Shown: positions 16,516 to 26,490, numbered from the stretch's first letter. The stretch: 64,000 nucleotides of DNA from Zafaria ginkgonis (GCF_039540195.1 NZ_BAABEO010000024.1:62001-126000); one strand, 5' to 3'. Program-made: numbers and translations. The notes: a model not told the origin generated them from the sequence alone.

Positions 16516-17382
16516 TGGAAAACGGCACCCCTCTCCTTCAGGTGGAGAAGCTTTCCGTCCACGTGCCCGAAGCCAACCGGATCGACCGGGGGCGGGGGGA
16601 CCTGCTCCTTGTCGACGACGTGGGCTTCGACATCCAGCCGGGGGAGCGCCTCGCCCTGGTGGGCGAATCGGGATCCGGAAAGTCAATGACGGCCAAGGCC
16701 ATCATGCAGTTGGACCGGAACATGGCCCTGAGCGGCTCGATCCGCTGGGAGGGCCGCGAACTGGTCGGCGCGCCCCCGGCCACCATGCGCCAATTGCGCG
16801 GCAGCGCCATGTCCATGATCTTCCAGGACCCGATGACCGCGCTGAACCCCGTGCTGACCATCGGGGAACAGGTGGCGGAGCCGCTGCTCGTGCGCGGCGT
16901 GCCTAGGAAAAAGGCGTATGCCCGTGCGGCGGAGGCGCTGCAGAGGTTGAGCGTCCCCCGGGCGCAGGAGCGTCTCAAGGCCTATCCGTCGGAGTTCTCC
17001 GGCGGCATGCGGCAGCGCGTCGTCATGGCGGCGGCGCTGATCAATGAGCCGAAGCTCCTGATCGCCGACGAGCCAACCACCGCCCTGGACGTTCGGGTCC
17101 AGGGCCAGGTGCTGGGACTGATCGAGGAACTGTCCGAGGAGCTGAACCTGGCGGTCCTGTTCATTACCCATGACCTGGCCATCGTGGCGGGCCTCGCCCA
17201 CCGGGTCGCGGTCATGTACCGGGGCCAACTCGTGGAGGAGCAGCCCGTGGAGCGCCTGTTCGATGCCCCGACGCACCCGTACACGCGTGGCCTGCTGGCC
17301 TCCATCCCACGGCTGGACGCCGATCCGTCGGTCCGGCTGCGAACCGTGGAGGACTTCATGGACATGCAGGAAGGAGCACACA

Positions 17383-17390
<8 letters not shown>
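16515..17390 (+). CDS. Dpp/Opp-type ABC transporter ATP-binding protein (DppD-like)
   Basis: First ATPase of the importer (291 residues). The GTG start at 16515 overlaps the previous stop (TAGTG), with GAGGAGG seven bases upstream. Walker A is GESGSGKSMTA, Q-loop IFQDPMTALNPVLTIG, signature FSGGMRQRVVMAAAL, Walker B LLIADEPTTALDV and switch ITHDLAIVAGLAHR. The last part, TRGLLASIPRLD, matches the C-terminal extension of oligopeptide ATPases. It overlaps the second ATPase gene by eight bases. It works as a heterodimer with the product of that gene. Confidence 0.95.
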
Positions 17391-18227
<837 letters not shown>

Positions 18228-18231
<4 letters not shown>

Positions 18232-19295
18232 ACCGGATCGGCGCCGACGTCAAGTTCCAGGACGGGGCCAACGTGCTCTGCGACGACCCGGCGGCAACGC
18301 TGGGAGTGCTGGCGGAGCTGGGTTTCTCCGGCATCCTCGTGCGCACCCTGGACGAGGCCTTCCCCGACCTTGACGCCGGCCGGATCCGCGAATTCGCCCA
18401 GGAAGCCGCGGCGCGGGAGATGTTCGTCCAGGTCGGGCTCGGGAAGGTCAACCCCTACATGACCGCCGAGCAGCCGCGCGTGCGGGCACTCGGTGGCGGC
18501 AGCCACGCCGCAGGCATGGCAAGGATGGTGGAGCTCTGCGCGGAACACGGGTGGTTCGAGGCCTGGACCGCACTGGGCGGGTTCAAGAAGTACCCCGGGC
18601 TGTTCTGCTTCGACCGTTTCCGGACCGACTGCACCTGGGAAGAGCAGCTCGACGCGAGCGCCAACTACTTGGAAGTGCTCGCCCCGATGCTGCGCTCCCA
18701 CGGGGTCAGGCTCAACATCGAAACGCACGAGGAGGTCACCTCCCACGAAATCCTGCGTCTGATCGACCGCATCGGAGAGGACGTGCTCGGCGTCTGCTTC
18801 GACCCGGCCAACGTGGTGCTCAGGGGCGAAACCCCGGCGGCGGCCTCCGGCCGCGTCGCACCCTTCACCCACATGACGCACCTGCGCGACGTGCACCTGG
18901 TGCCGACCCAACAGGGTATCTCGCGCTTCCTGGCTCCCTTGGGGACCGGGGCGATCGACTGGTCCTCCGTCCTGGACCCGCTCTTGGCGCACCGGCCCGG
19001 AATCGACCTGTGCATCGAGGCCGTGGGCGCCACCCGCGCGGAGATGCCCTTGAGCCCGGAAGACCCGCTCTGGCGCGGAGCCCATCCGGATCTGGACGAG
19101 GAGGAACTCGGGGTCCTCCGGCGGTGGGCGGACGACTACCCCTCCCAGGTGGTCCGGCGCGAACGCCCCTCCGTCGAGGAGTTGCGGCTCCACCGTCCCG
19201 CCCAGGCCGCGCAGATCGAGTTCCTCCAGACGTCCCTGTCGAACCTTCGCCACGAACTTGCCCAACTCCAATCCACCGTCAACACGAAGAGGTAA
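18228..19295 (+). CDS. Sugar-phosphate isomerase/epimerase-like TIM-barrel protein (copy 1)
   Basis: Probable metal-dependent isomerase/epimerase of the xylose-isomerase-like (AP_endonuc_2) superfamily, 355 residues. The likely ligands are visible in order: Glu in RLNIETHEEVTSHE, Asp in GVCFDPANVVLRG, His in MTHLRDVHLV and Glu in IDLCIEAVGATRAEM. Strand-loop blocks near the start are DVKFQDGANVLCDD and LGFSGILVRTLDEAFPDL. A C-terminal helical extension (about residues 290-355) is unlike short family members. It is related to the protein at 20722 in length, the ETHEE and GISRFL motifs and the C-terminal region. The substrate is unknown; the operon suggests it acts on the imported compound. Confidence 0.85.
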
Positions 19296-19298
19296 TCC

Positions 19299-20738
19299 AT
19301 GACTGACACCCTTGGCCTCCGTCCGCTGGCCGACGCGGTTTCCTGCAACGTGATTTTCCCCGGCGATCCGGGCTACCAGACCGCCCGCCGCATCTGGAAC
19401 GCGGACATCGACCGCCACCCGTCGGCCATCGTCCAGTGCCGCACGGCCCAGGACGCCGCCGCCGCGCTGTCATGGTGCGCCGAACGCCGGGTGCCGATCA
19501 CCGTGCGCGGCGGAGGGCACAACCTGGCCGGCACCAGCGTCGCCGACGGCAGCGTCCTGATCGACACGGGCCTCATGCGCCAGGTCTCGGTCGACACCGC
19601 TGCCCGGACCGTCACCGTCGGCGCAGGCTGCCGCTGGGGCGACGTCGACCGTGCCGCCGAGCCGCACGAGATCGCCATCCCCGCCGGCGTCGTCTCCCAC
19701 ACGGGCGTGGCGGGACTGACGCTCGGTGGCGGGATGGGCTACCTGTCCCGCATGTTCGGCTCAACCGTCGACTTCCTGCGGGAGGTGGAGATCGTCACCG
19801 CCGACGGCGCCATCCGGCGCGTCAACGCACAGAACGAACCGGACCTCTTCTGGGCCCTCAAGGGTGCGGGCCACAACTTCGGCATCGCCACCGAGTTCGT
19901 CTTCGACTACGTTGACCTGCCGGGCCTGGCCACCGTGCGGATCGGGCTCTACGCCGCCGAGGACCGGATGCCCCTGCTTCAGCACTTCCGTGACCATGCC
20001 CCGGCCATGCCGGACAACGTCGGAACGTACGTCCGCCTCTACCGTTGTCCCGAATACTGGTCCCAGGTCCCGCGCGAGCACCGCGGCCGGCAGATCATCT
20101 CCGTCGCCACCGTGACCTACGGGGATCCGGCCGAGGAACCGGGCCTCACGGCGCCGATGTTCGGCACCGCCCAGCCGATCTACACCAGCGTCCGGACCAT
20201 CCCGCACGTGACCCTGCAGCATGCCACAGACGACGAGTTCCGCTACGGCATCTCCCACTACTGGCGCCACATGGCGTTCCGTGAGATGCCGGACGAGATG
20301 CTCGAGGCGGTCCTTGAGAAGGTCGACGCCTACCCCGGCCGCTCGCTGAACTCCAGTTCCTTCATCACCCACCAGGTCATGTGCCCGTTCGAGCTCATCG
20401 CGGGCAAGACGACGCCGAGGGACCACAGCAACGATTCGACCACCGGAATCCATTCGCGCTGGGCCGGCAACATCGGAGCGGACTGGGAGTACAGCGACGA
20501 GCGTCCGGCCCTGGTCCATTGGGTCAAGGGCTTCTCCGGCGCGCTCCAGCCCTGGGAGAACGGCACCTACATCAACTTCACCTCCGAACACAGCGACGCG
20601 GCCTCGGGGCGCGAGATCTACGGGGACAAGTTCGACCGCCTCGTCGAGATCAAGACGCGGTTCGATCCCGACAACGTGTTTGCCCGCGGCCTGGTCGACC
20701 TGCAGGAGGAGGGGGCCGCCCATGCGGGACGCGAGTGA
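19299..20738 (+). CDS. FAD-linked oxidoreductase, berberine-bridge-enzyme type
   Basis: Flavoprotein oxidase/dehydrogenase of 479 residues. The PCMH-type FAD domain occupies about residues 45-215: ITVRGGGHNLAGTSVADGSV (the His can carry FAD covalently), IDTGLMRQVSVDTAARTVTV, VGAGCRWGDVD, GVAGLTLGGGMGYLSRMFGS and LFWALKGAGHNFGIATEF. The second flavin-attaching cysteine of true berberine-bridge enzymes is not seen at its usual place, so attachment is at most mono-covalent. The C-terminal BBE segment is TYINFTSEHSDAASGREIYG with RLVEIKTRFDPDNVFARG. No export signal is visible. It lies between the two TIM-barrel genes, overlapping the second by 17 bases, so it probably oxidises a hydroxyl group of the same substrate. 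Confidence 0.88.
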   Translation: MTDTLGLRPLADAVSCNVIFPGDPGYQTARRIWNADIDRHPSAIVQCRTAQDAAAALSWCAERRVPITVRGGGHNLAGTSVADGSVLIDTGLMRQVSVDTAARTVTVGAGCRWGDVDRAAEPHEIAIPAGVVSHTGVAGLTLGGGMGYLSRMFGSTVDFLREVEIVTADGAIRRVNAQNEPDLFWALKGAGHNFGIATEFVFDYVDLPGLATVRIGLYAAEDRMPLLQHFRDHAPAMPDNVGTYVRLYRCPEYWSQVPREHRGRQIISVATVTYGDPAEEPGLTAPMFGTAQPIYTSVRTIPHVTLQHATDDEFRYGISHYWRHMAFREMPDEMLEAVLEKVDAYPGRSLNSSSFITHQVMCPFELIAGKTTPRDHSNDSTTGIHSRWAGNIGADWEYSDERPALVHWVKGFSGALQPWENGTYINFTSEHSDAASGREIYGDKFDRLVEIKTRFDPDNVFARGLVDLQEEGAAHAGRE

Positions 20739-21828
20739 GGTCCGTCCGCCCGCCCTGATCGGGGCGGACAGCACGAAGTTCCCCTTCGCCGAGGGCAAGG
20801 ACGCGGCCTGGATCCTGCACAAGAGCGTCGAGTACGGGCTGGACGGCGTCTACTTCCGGTCCGTGCTCGACCTCAGCCCCACGCTGGACCGCGCGCAGCT
20901 GCGCGACGTGGCCGCGCAGGCGAAGGAGGCCGGGCTTTGGCTTGAGGCAGGGATCGGGAAGGTCAACCCCTTCTCCACCCCGGAGGCCCCCGGGATCCGT
21001 GCCTTGGGCCAGGGCGACTACCTCAAGGGCATGTCCCTGCTGGTGGAGGCCGCCGCCGAGGCGGGGGTCCACGAGCTGTGGTCGGCCACCGCGAACTACC
21101 AGTTCACGCTCCCGGCCCCCTACTCCTGCGACCGCTTCCGCACGGACGTGCCGTGGACCGACCAGCTGCGGGCGACCGCCAGGTTCCTGCACCGACTTGC
21201 CCCGGTCCTGCGCGACCACGGATCCCACGTGAACCTTGAGACGCACGAGGAAATCACCTCCTTCGAGGTGGTGCGCCTGGTCGAAGAGGTGGGCCCGGAC
21301 GTGCTCGGCATTACCTTCGACACGGCCAACGTCCTGGTGCGTTGCGAAGATCCCGTGGCCGCCGCACGACGGGTGGCCCCCTACGTCAGGGCCACCCATG
21401 TGCGCGACGTTGCCCTGACGTTCACGGACGCGGGCATCAGCAGGTTCCTGATGCCGGTTGGGCAAGGATGCCTGTCCTGGCCCGAGGTGATCTCGCCCTT
21501 GCTGGAGCGGTCCCCGATGGAACGGCCCCTGATGCTCTCCATCGAGGGCGTGACGCGCAGCCGGGCGGAAATGACCCTGCCGCTCTACGACCCCGTCTGG
21601 CAGCAGGGGCATCCGGACCTCACGGCGGCCGAGGCGCTCGCCGTCGTGCATCTGGCCCGGCGGTACGGCGACCGTGCGGACCGGGGCGAGGCGCCCGACC
21701 TCAAGGCCCTGCGGGCGCCCCTCCAGCCGACGGAACCACTGGATTTCCTGTTCGAGAGCGTGAGGCACCTCCGCAAGGTCCTCGACAGCCTGGCCGCACG
21801 CCGGGAGACCAAGGCCGTAGCCCGATAG
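20722..21828 (+). CDS. Sugar-phosphate isomerase/epimerase-like TIM-barrel protein (copy 2)
   Basis: Paralogue of the protein at 18228 (368 residues) with the same putative metal site: VNLETHEEITSFE, GITFDTANVLVRC, ATHVRDVALTF and MLSIEGVTRSRAEM. AGGAGGAGGGGG lies seven bases before the ATG, inside the end of the FAD oxidoreductase gene. Shared blocks such as IGKVNPF/LGKVNPY, HEEI/HEEV and GISRFL show that the two proteins diverged from one ancestor. Two such proteins around one oxidoreductase suggest successive epimerisation/isomerisation steps or a heteromer. No substrate can be named. Confidence 0.85.
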   Translation: MRDASEVRPPALIGADSTKFPFAEGKDAAWILHKSVEYGLDGVYFRSVLDLSPTLDRAQLRDVAAQAKEAGLWLEAGIGKVNPFSTPEAPGIRALGQGDYLKGMSLLVEAAAEAGVHELWSATANYQFTLPAPYSCDRFRTDVPWTDQLRATARFLHRLAPVLRDHGSHVNLETHEEITSFEVVRLVEEVGPDVLGITFDTANVLVRCEDPVAAARRVAPYVRATHVRDVALTFTDAGISRFLMPVGQGCLSWPEVISPLLERSPMERPLMLSIEGVTRSRAEMTLPLYDPVWQQGHPDLTAAEALAVVHLARRYGDRADRGEAPDLKALRAPLQPTEPLDFLFESVRHLRKVLDSLAARRETKAVAR

Positions 21829-21878
21829 CCACCCATTCCTTACATGACGATTCCCACCCACCTAGGAGTTATGCACCC

Positions 21879-23120
21879 ATGAACCCCGTATCAGCCCATG
21901 CCACCACGGACTACCCGACCCTGAGCCTGGCCGAGCGCGACCGGCGATGGGCCGCCGTCCGCCAGCTCCTGGCCGACCACTCGCTCGACGCGATCGTTGT
22001 CTTTGGACTGGGGCGAGACGCCACCGACGCCTACCTGACGAACGAGGCCAAGAAGGCCATCGTTGTGATGACCCGCACCGAGGACCCGGTGATGCTGCTC
22101 GGAGACGTGCCCCTGGAACGCTACGATGCGCCCGGGCAACGCTGGGAGCGGTGGGCGGACCAGTGGCGGCACGGCGACCAGCTGGCCATGCTGGCCGACC
22201 TGCTCAAGGAACGCGGCCTGGACCGAGGCACCGTCGGGATCGTTGGGTTGACCGGCCGCTTCGTCGGCGAGGCCCGTGGCACGATCTCCTACACCACCTG
22301 GCAGGAGGTCCTGCGGAGCCTGCCGAAGGTGAACTGGGTGGACGTGGCCGCCGCCTACGAAGTGCTCGCGCTGGTCAAGAGCCCGGAGGAACAGGTCCTC
22401 CTGCGGAAGGCCGCTTCCCTCGGCGAGGCGGCCTGACAGGCGTTCGCCGAGGCCTCCCGCGAGGGCGCCTCCGAGCACGAGGTCGCCGCCGCGGCGGTCC
22501 ACGCGATCGTCAGTGGGGGCGGGTGGATCCGGCAGCCCTTCATGCTCCAACGCGCGGGGCGTGAACGCTTCGCCTGGGCACCGCCGGAGTGGTTCTACAT
22601 GGGCGGGGCGCCCCACATCCTCTCCACCGGCGACACGATCGCGGCGGAGATCTTCTCCTTCTACGGCGGCATCGAATCCCAGCAGCAGATCGACGTCAGC
22701 ATCGGCGAGCCCGACCGGCTACTCCGGGAGCTCGAAGAGGTGTGCCTGGAGTCCTACCACGCGGGCCTGGCGGTGCTGCGCCCCGGCGTGCGCTTCGCGG
22801 AAGTGGCGGCCGCGATGGAGGAGCCCCTGCACGCCTCACGGACCTGGAACACCGGTCCGATGATCCAGACCGTTTCCCCGTTGTTCAACAGCGCCACAAG
22901 GCTGCACCCCGAGGTCGACCCGGCGCTGACCCACTTGGAGAAGCTGCCCTCCGGCGTGGGGCTGGACGGTGACTTCGTCCTCCAGGAGGGCCATGCCTTC
23001 GCCTTCGAACCCAATGCCCTGCGGGACGGAAAACGGGTCTGCATCGGCGGCACCGTGCTGCTGCGCGACGGGATGCCCGAGGAGCTGAACCGCATCCCGA
23101 ACCGACTCAACGTCGTATAG
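21879..23120 (+). pseudogene. M24 family peptidase (Xaa-Pro dipeptidase-like) with in-frame TGA
   Basis: A 413-codon frame from ATG 21879 (TAGGAG upstream) to the TAG before 23121 is interrupted once, at codon 186, by TGA (22434-22436). Both halves are otherwise in the same frame with no other damage. The N-terminal half (YPTLSLAERDRRWAAVRQLL, FGLGRDATDAYLTNEAKKA) is a creatinase-type N-domain. The C-terminal half is the pita-bread domain (GDTIAAEIFSFYGGIESQQQ, LEEVCLESYHAGLAVLRPGV, FVLQEGHAFAFEPNALRDG). The usual metal-binding Asp residues are not obvious in the C-domain, so it may be a non-peptidase member. It is either a recent nonsense mutation or a base-call error; read-through is less likely. 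A second start at 22542 or 22599 could give a C-terminal fragment. Confidence 0.75.
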
Positions 23121-23132
23121 CGCCATGGAGTT

Positions 23133-23176
23133 GCAGGGGGCGGAGCGGGGGCCGGGTCGTCCGCTCCGCCCCCTGC
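23133..23176 (+). terminator. Perfect 16-bp hairpin after the M24 gene
   Basis: GCAGGGGGCGGAGCGG (23133-23148) and its exact reverse complement (23161-23176) flank 12 bases, starting 13 bases after the M24 stop. A second GC-rich hairpin (CCCCGGGGGTGCCCCGGG) follows. They may end the operon or dampen transcription before the MFS gene. Confidence 0.7.
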
Positions 23177-23237
23177 TGCGGCAGGGCCCCGGGGGTGCCC
23201 CGGGACGTATCACCAATCGACCGGAAGAGAGTGCAAA

Positions 23238-24482
23238 GTGGATGAATCGCAAGGGGCAGGCGCCAAGGGCCCGGGACGGATGGCCAAACTGCTGCCCCTG
23301 GCGGCCATTTACTTGACGGCGGCCGGGATGAGGCCGGTGATCACCTCCTTGGCGGCGGTCCTGGACCAGGTCCGGGTGGATTTCGATGCGCCCGTGGTGC
23401 TCTCGCTCCTGGTCTCCTCGCCCATGCCGATCTTCGCCATGGCGGGTTTCCTCACGCCGCTGGTTGTGCGGCGGCTCGGCACCGTCGGGGCCATCTTGGC
23501 CGCGATCGTGGTGTGCACGGTGGGGCTGGCCTTGCGGCCCTGGGGCTCGCTGGCTCAACTGGTCGCCTGCACGGTGCTGGCCCTCTGCGCCACGGCGCTG
23601 ATCAATGTGCTTCTGCCCGCCCTCACCGCCAGCTATTTCCCTGACCGGATCGGATCGACCACCGGGGCCTATACCGGTGTCATGACGGTCAGCACCACTA
23701 TCGCAGCCGCCGCCACAGCACCCCTCGCGCTGTGGCTGCAGAACTGGAACCTAGCCCTGACAATCTGGGTGGTGTTCCCCGTCTTGGCGGCCCTTCTCTG
23801 GCTGCCCTTGCTCCGGCGGGCGAAATCAGAACCGGAAACAGAAAGCCCGTCCCCATCCCAGGCGAAACAGCGCCCGACGAAGACCGGGTTCACGGCCCTG
23901 CTGGTGGTCCTGTTCGCCACCCAGGCGGCCTTGGCCTTCACCATCATGGGCTGGTTCCCCACCATGATGCTGAGCCGGGGACTCAGCGCCGACGTTGCGG
24001 GGTACGTTTTCGCCCTCCTGCTGGTGGTCGGCCTGCCCGTGGGGCTGATCGCCCCGACCCTCTTCGGCCGAGGACACCGGATCGGCGTGCTTGCGACCCT
24101 GTCGTGTGCGACGATCGCCGGCTGCGCCGTTCTCCTTGTGCCGAACCTGGGCCTCGCGGGGGCCGTGATTGCGGCGCTGCTGCTCGGCACCGGAACCGCG
24201 ATCTTCCCCGTCGTCCTGGCGATCATCGGAGACCTGGGCCGGCTGACGGGGCAAGGGGTCGCCCTCTCGGGCCGGGTGCAGAGCCTCGGGTATGCCACCG
24301 CGACGGCCGTTCCGCTGCTGGCAGGGCTGGCCACCGGTTCCGACTGGTCGTTCATGTACATCGCGCTGATCGCCGTGGCGTGCGTGCAGTTCGTTGCCGG
24401 GGCACGGCTTGTGGCCGGAATCGTCCGCCTCAAGAGCCGTGTCAGGGATGATGCGAAAGCGGCGCTCGCAGCCAGACAATAG
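23238..24482 (+). CDS. MFS transporter, CynX/NimT (cyanate permease) type
   Basis: Twelve-helix secondary transporter of 414 residues in the cytoplasmic membrane. The opening helix has the CynX-family block YLTAAGMRPVITSLAAVLDQ; further segments include LLVSSPMPIFAMAGFLTPLV, TALINVLLPALTASYFPDRI and GTGTAIFPVVLAIIGDLGRL. A hydrophilic loop of about 30 residues (RRAKSEPETESPSPSQAKQR) separates the two six-helix halves. The GTG at 23238 is used; ATG 23280 is an alternative that would cut off 14 non-hydrophobic residues. It is probably an exporter or second uptake route for the compound handled by this cluster. Confidence 0.88.
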   Translation: MDESQGAGAKGPGRMAKLLPLAAIYLTAAGMRPVITSLAAVLDQVRVDFDAPVVLSLLVSSPMPIFAMAGFLTPLVVRRLGTVGAILAAIVVCTVGLALRPWGSLAQLVACTVLALCATALINVLLPALTASYFPDRIGSTTGAYTGVMTVSTTIAAAATAPLALWLQNWNLALTIWVVFPVLAALLWLPLLRRAKSEPETESPSPSQAKQRPTKTGFTALLVVLFATQAALAFTIMGWFPTMMLSRGLSADVAGYVFALLLVVGLPVGLIAPTLFGRGHRIGVLATLSCATIAGCAVLLVPNLGLAGAVIAALLLGTGTAIFPVVLAIIGDLGRLTGQGVALSGRVQSLGYATATAVPLLAGLATGSDWSFMYIALIAVACVQFVAGARLVAGIVRLKSRVRDDAKAALAARQ

Positions 24483-24496
24483 CCGTGTTTCCGATG

Positions 24497-24534
24497 CCGT
24501 GGGTGGCGATCCTGTCTCGGATCGCCACCCACGG
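24497..24534. terminator. Perfect 16-bp hairpin between convergent genes
   Basis: CCGTGGGTGGCGATCC and its exact reverse complement flank a six-base loop (TGTCTC), beginning 15 bases after the MFS stop. It is probably a bidirectional terminator for the MFS gene and the opposite-strand EthD-domain gene. Confidence 0.75.
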
Positions 24535-24621
24535 TTCCACGGTGCGGCGCAGCGCGCAGGCCGCCGAATGCCTATGTTCCGGCACCAAGACTTTTGGCGG
24601 GGACGGAACGGCGAACTACAG

Positions 24622-24662
24622 GCCTACCTGGAGCGTTCCCGCAGGGACCGCTCCAGGTAGGC
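24622..24662. repeat. 14-bp inverted repeat spanning the end of the EthD-domain gene
   Basis: GCCTACCTGGAGCG (24622-24635) and its exact reverse complement (24649-24662) surround 13 bases. The repeat covers the last 13 codons of the minus-strand gene, including the stop, so the C-terminal sequence (AYLERSLRERSR) is partly set by the hairpin. Confidence 0.65.
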
Positions 24663-25325
24663 CGGCTCCGGGAAGAACTGCAGGCGCCGCATGGACGCGC
24701 GTTCGGTCCGGGCGCTGTCCACCATGGCCTCGCCGTCGAGGTCCATGATGCGCTTGCCCTCGTCGGAGTCGAAGAGGTCCGTGGTCAGCGACTGCGGGGA
24801 CCGCAGCAGGCTTTCGTACCACCCGTCCATCTCCACCGCGCCGGGCGAACAGGAGAGGACGTAGCTTTGGGTATACCGCACGACTCCCGGCATGTGCCGT
24901 GTCACCTTTGGCGCGTGCGAATTCCACCAGTGGTTCCGGAACTGCTCGCCGGACAGCGCAGCGAGCCGGCGCTGGGTTCCCAGTCGCAGCGGACCGGCCG
25001 CCGGCTGGCCCGGCTTCGAAGGCCGGCTCCGGTCGAAGACGGTCCGCTCGGCGACGGAATAGGTGTCCATGCCCTGGAGGAGGCCAGTCCAAGTGCCCTC
25101 CCGCGACAGGTTCTGAGGCACCCCGTAGGCGTGGAACAGTGCCGTGATTTCGTCGACGGAAGCCGTGGCCGGGCCCGCCTCGAAGCTTCCCGGCACGACC
25201 AGGTCGACGGCGCATTGCTCGGCAAGCCCGGAGGCCGTCAGTTCGTCGGCCAGGGCCTGGAGATCGGCCTCCCTCACGGGCTCCCGAAAGATCCAAACGC
25301 GTTTTGTGCGGAAAGAAACGGTCAT
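24624..25325 (-). CDS. EthD-domain protein
   Basis: Protein of 233 residues with a C-terminal EthD-like dimeric alpha/beta-barrel region (about residues 120-215): ALSGEQFRNHWWNSHAPKVT and MPGVVRYTQSYVLS are typical. The N-terminal half (RVWIFREPVREADLQALADE, VPGSFEAGPATASVDEITAL) looks like a second, weakly conserved copy of the same fold. ATG 25325 is preceded by GGGAG at good spacing; a GTG two codons earlier is less well placed. Such proteins often sit in degradation clusters without a proven reaction; some have decarboxylase or isomerase roles. It is transcribed divergently from the GntR gene, with palindromic sites between them. Confidence 0.75.
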   Translation of the reverse strand: MTVSFRTKRVWIFREPVREADLQALADELTASGLAEQCAVDLVVPGSFEAGPATASVDEITALFHAYGVPQNLSREGTWTGLLQGMDTYSVAERTVFDRSRPSKPGQPAAGPLRLGTQRRLAALSGEQFRNHWWNSHAPKVTRHMPGVVRYTQSYVLSCSPGAVEMDGWYESLLRSPQSLTTDLFDSDEGKRIMDLDGEAMVDSARTERASMRRLQFFPEPAYLERSLRERSR

Positions 25326-25397
25326 CGACACTCCCTGTCATTGGCGGTGCGAAGGAAGCCCTCCACTCGAGGGGCTTCAACGAGGATGTCAGACAGA

Positions 25398-25407
25398 TGG
25401 TATACCA
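25398..25407. promoter_or_regulatory. Perfect palindrome TGGTATACCA, probable GntR operator
   Basis: Ten-base perfect palindrome 73 bases upstream of the EthD-domain gene. It has the form bound by FCD-type GntR regulators and matches the looser copies at 12807, 12879 and 25552. Confidence 0.6.
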
Positions 25408-25551
25408 AAATGTGTTGCGCGGGGCGGGCGCTCGGACCGGCGGGTCGTGTCCCGGCAGTGGGGCGCCCAAAGGGGGACGGGAACCGGAAGCGGCGCCCCA
25501 CCATGGGAGATGTCGAGTCCTGCCTGCGGGCCATGCGGGATTGGGGGTGGT

Positions 25552-25563
25552 TTAATATACCAA
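25552..25563. promoter_or_regulatory. Operator-like site before the GntR gene
   Basis: TTAATATACCAA differs from TTGGTATACCAA only at two positions. It lies 114 bases before the GntR start and overlaps a possible -10 (TAATAT), fitting autoregulation. Confidence 0.5.
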
Positions 25564-25676
25564 CTTGCTGGTCAGGGGCAGCTGGCCAGTACCTGCGTCG
25601 CGGCCCACACGATGGGTACCACTTGGACACCAACGCCTTGTTCCGCCCCCGGAGCATCGTGTCTCTTGGAGGACCT

Positions 25677-26348
25677 ATGTCACCAGCTACCCGGCCGACC
25701 GATGGTGCGGCCATCGAGCCCACCCTCGCCAAGGGCATCTACGAGTGGTTGAGGGAGCGCATCATCGACGGCACGTTGAAGCCCGGCGAGAGGATTCGCG
25801 AACGGGAGGTGGCGGAAAAGCTCAAGGTCTCCAGGATCCCCATCCGCGAGGCCCTGCCCCAACTGGAGAGCGAAGGGTACGTCACCACGATTCCGCGTCG
25901 CGGGGCCATCGTGACGCGGATGGCTCGACAGGACGTGGACGAGCTGTTCGAAGTCCGTTCCAGCCTGGAGGTCCTGGCGGCCAAGCTCGCCGCGGAAAGG
26001 TGCGCCCAGGGGGCGGACACGACGGCCTTGTCGGCCTGCCTGGCCGAGGCCGAGGAGGCCGTTGCCGAGGGCGACAACCCGCGGATCGCCGAGGCGAATT
26101 CGAGGCTCCACGAGGAGGTCCTCAAGCTGACGGGTAACTCCTTGCTGCAGCACATCATGGTGCCCATCAGCGGGCGCGTGCAGCGGTTGTTCCACATCGT
26201 CACCGAGCGGGACCATGCGGCCGTCCATGCGGAGCACGTCGCGCTGTGCAAGGCGATCCTCGCCGGGAAGTCCGAGCTGGCCGAAGCCTTGGCCTTCGTC
26301 CACGTTGAGATCAGCCGCCAGGAAACCTCCCCGGTGTTCGCCGAGTAG
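25677..26348 (+). CDS. GntR family transcriptional regulator (FCD subfamily)
   Basis: DNA-binding regulator of 223 residues. The winged helix-turn-helix is at about residues 15-85: GIYEWLRERIIDGTLKPGER, REREVAEKLKVSRIPIREAL, LESEGYVTTIPRRGAIVTRM. The C-terminal all-helical FCD domain (about 90-215) carries the metal/ligand residues in EVRSSLEVLAAKLAAE, NSRLHEEVLKLTGN and HAEHVALCKAILAG. TTGGAGGACCT gives the ribosome-binding site. FCD members usually sense an organic acid and repress the linked catabolic genes. Its position beside the EthD gene, and shared palindromes at both ends of 12.8-25.6 kb, make it the likely local regulator of that cluster. Confidence 0.93.
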   Translation: MSPATRPTDGAAIEPTLAKGIYEWLRERIIDGTLKPGERIREREVAEKLKVSRIPIREALPQLESEGYVTTIPRRGAIVTRMARQDVDELFEVRSSLEVLAAKLAAERCAQGADTTALSACLAEAEEAVAEGDNPRIAEANSRLHEEVLKLTGNSLLQHIMVPISGRVQRLFHIVTERDHAAVHAEHVALCKAILAGKSELAEALAFVHVEISRQETSPVFAE

Positions 26349-26461
26349 CCAGGGCCGGGGCCGGATCGGCGGGGCCGCGGTCCGTGCCCGGAGGGGTGCC
26401 CCTCTGCTTCTTGGGGGATTGCGGATGGGATGCCATCGGTACGGTGTGGGGATCTTGCGGG

Positions 26462-26490
26462 TTGGCTGATCGCCATTTTTGTTCTATAAT
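26462..26490 (+). promoter_or_regulatory. Sigma70-type promoter of the IclR gene
   Basis: TTGGCT (26462-26467), a 17-base spacer and a perfect TATAAT (26485-26490). TTCTAT (26482-26487) and ATAGAA (26509-26514) form an inverted repeat around the expected start site, which may be an autoregulatory operator. Confidence 0.65.

Larger units (their letters stand above)
25326..25676. other. Divergent regulatory region, EthD gene / GntR gene
   Basis: No gene is supported in these 351 bases. Two palindrome-like sites occur, one near each gene (25398-25407 and 25552-25563). The GntR side has TAATAT as a possible -10 overlapping the second site, with no good -35. Confidence 0.5.

Noticed and set aside
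22434..22480. Selenocysteine insertion at the in-frame TGA of the M24 gene
   Set aside because: No convincing SECIS hairpin directly follows, the position is not catalytic in this family, and no selenoprotein genes are nearby.
24868..24879. TTGGGTATACCG as a fifth GntR operator
   Set aside because: It is within the EthD coding sequence and may be explained by the codons; listed only as possible chance.
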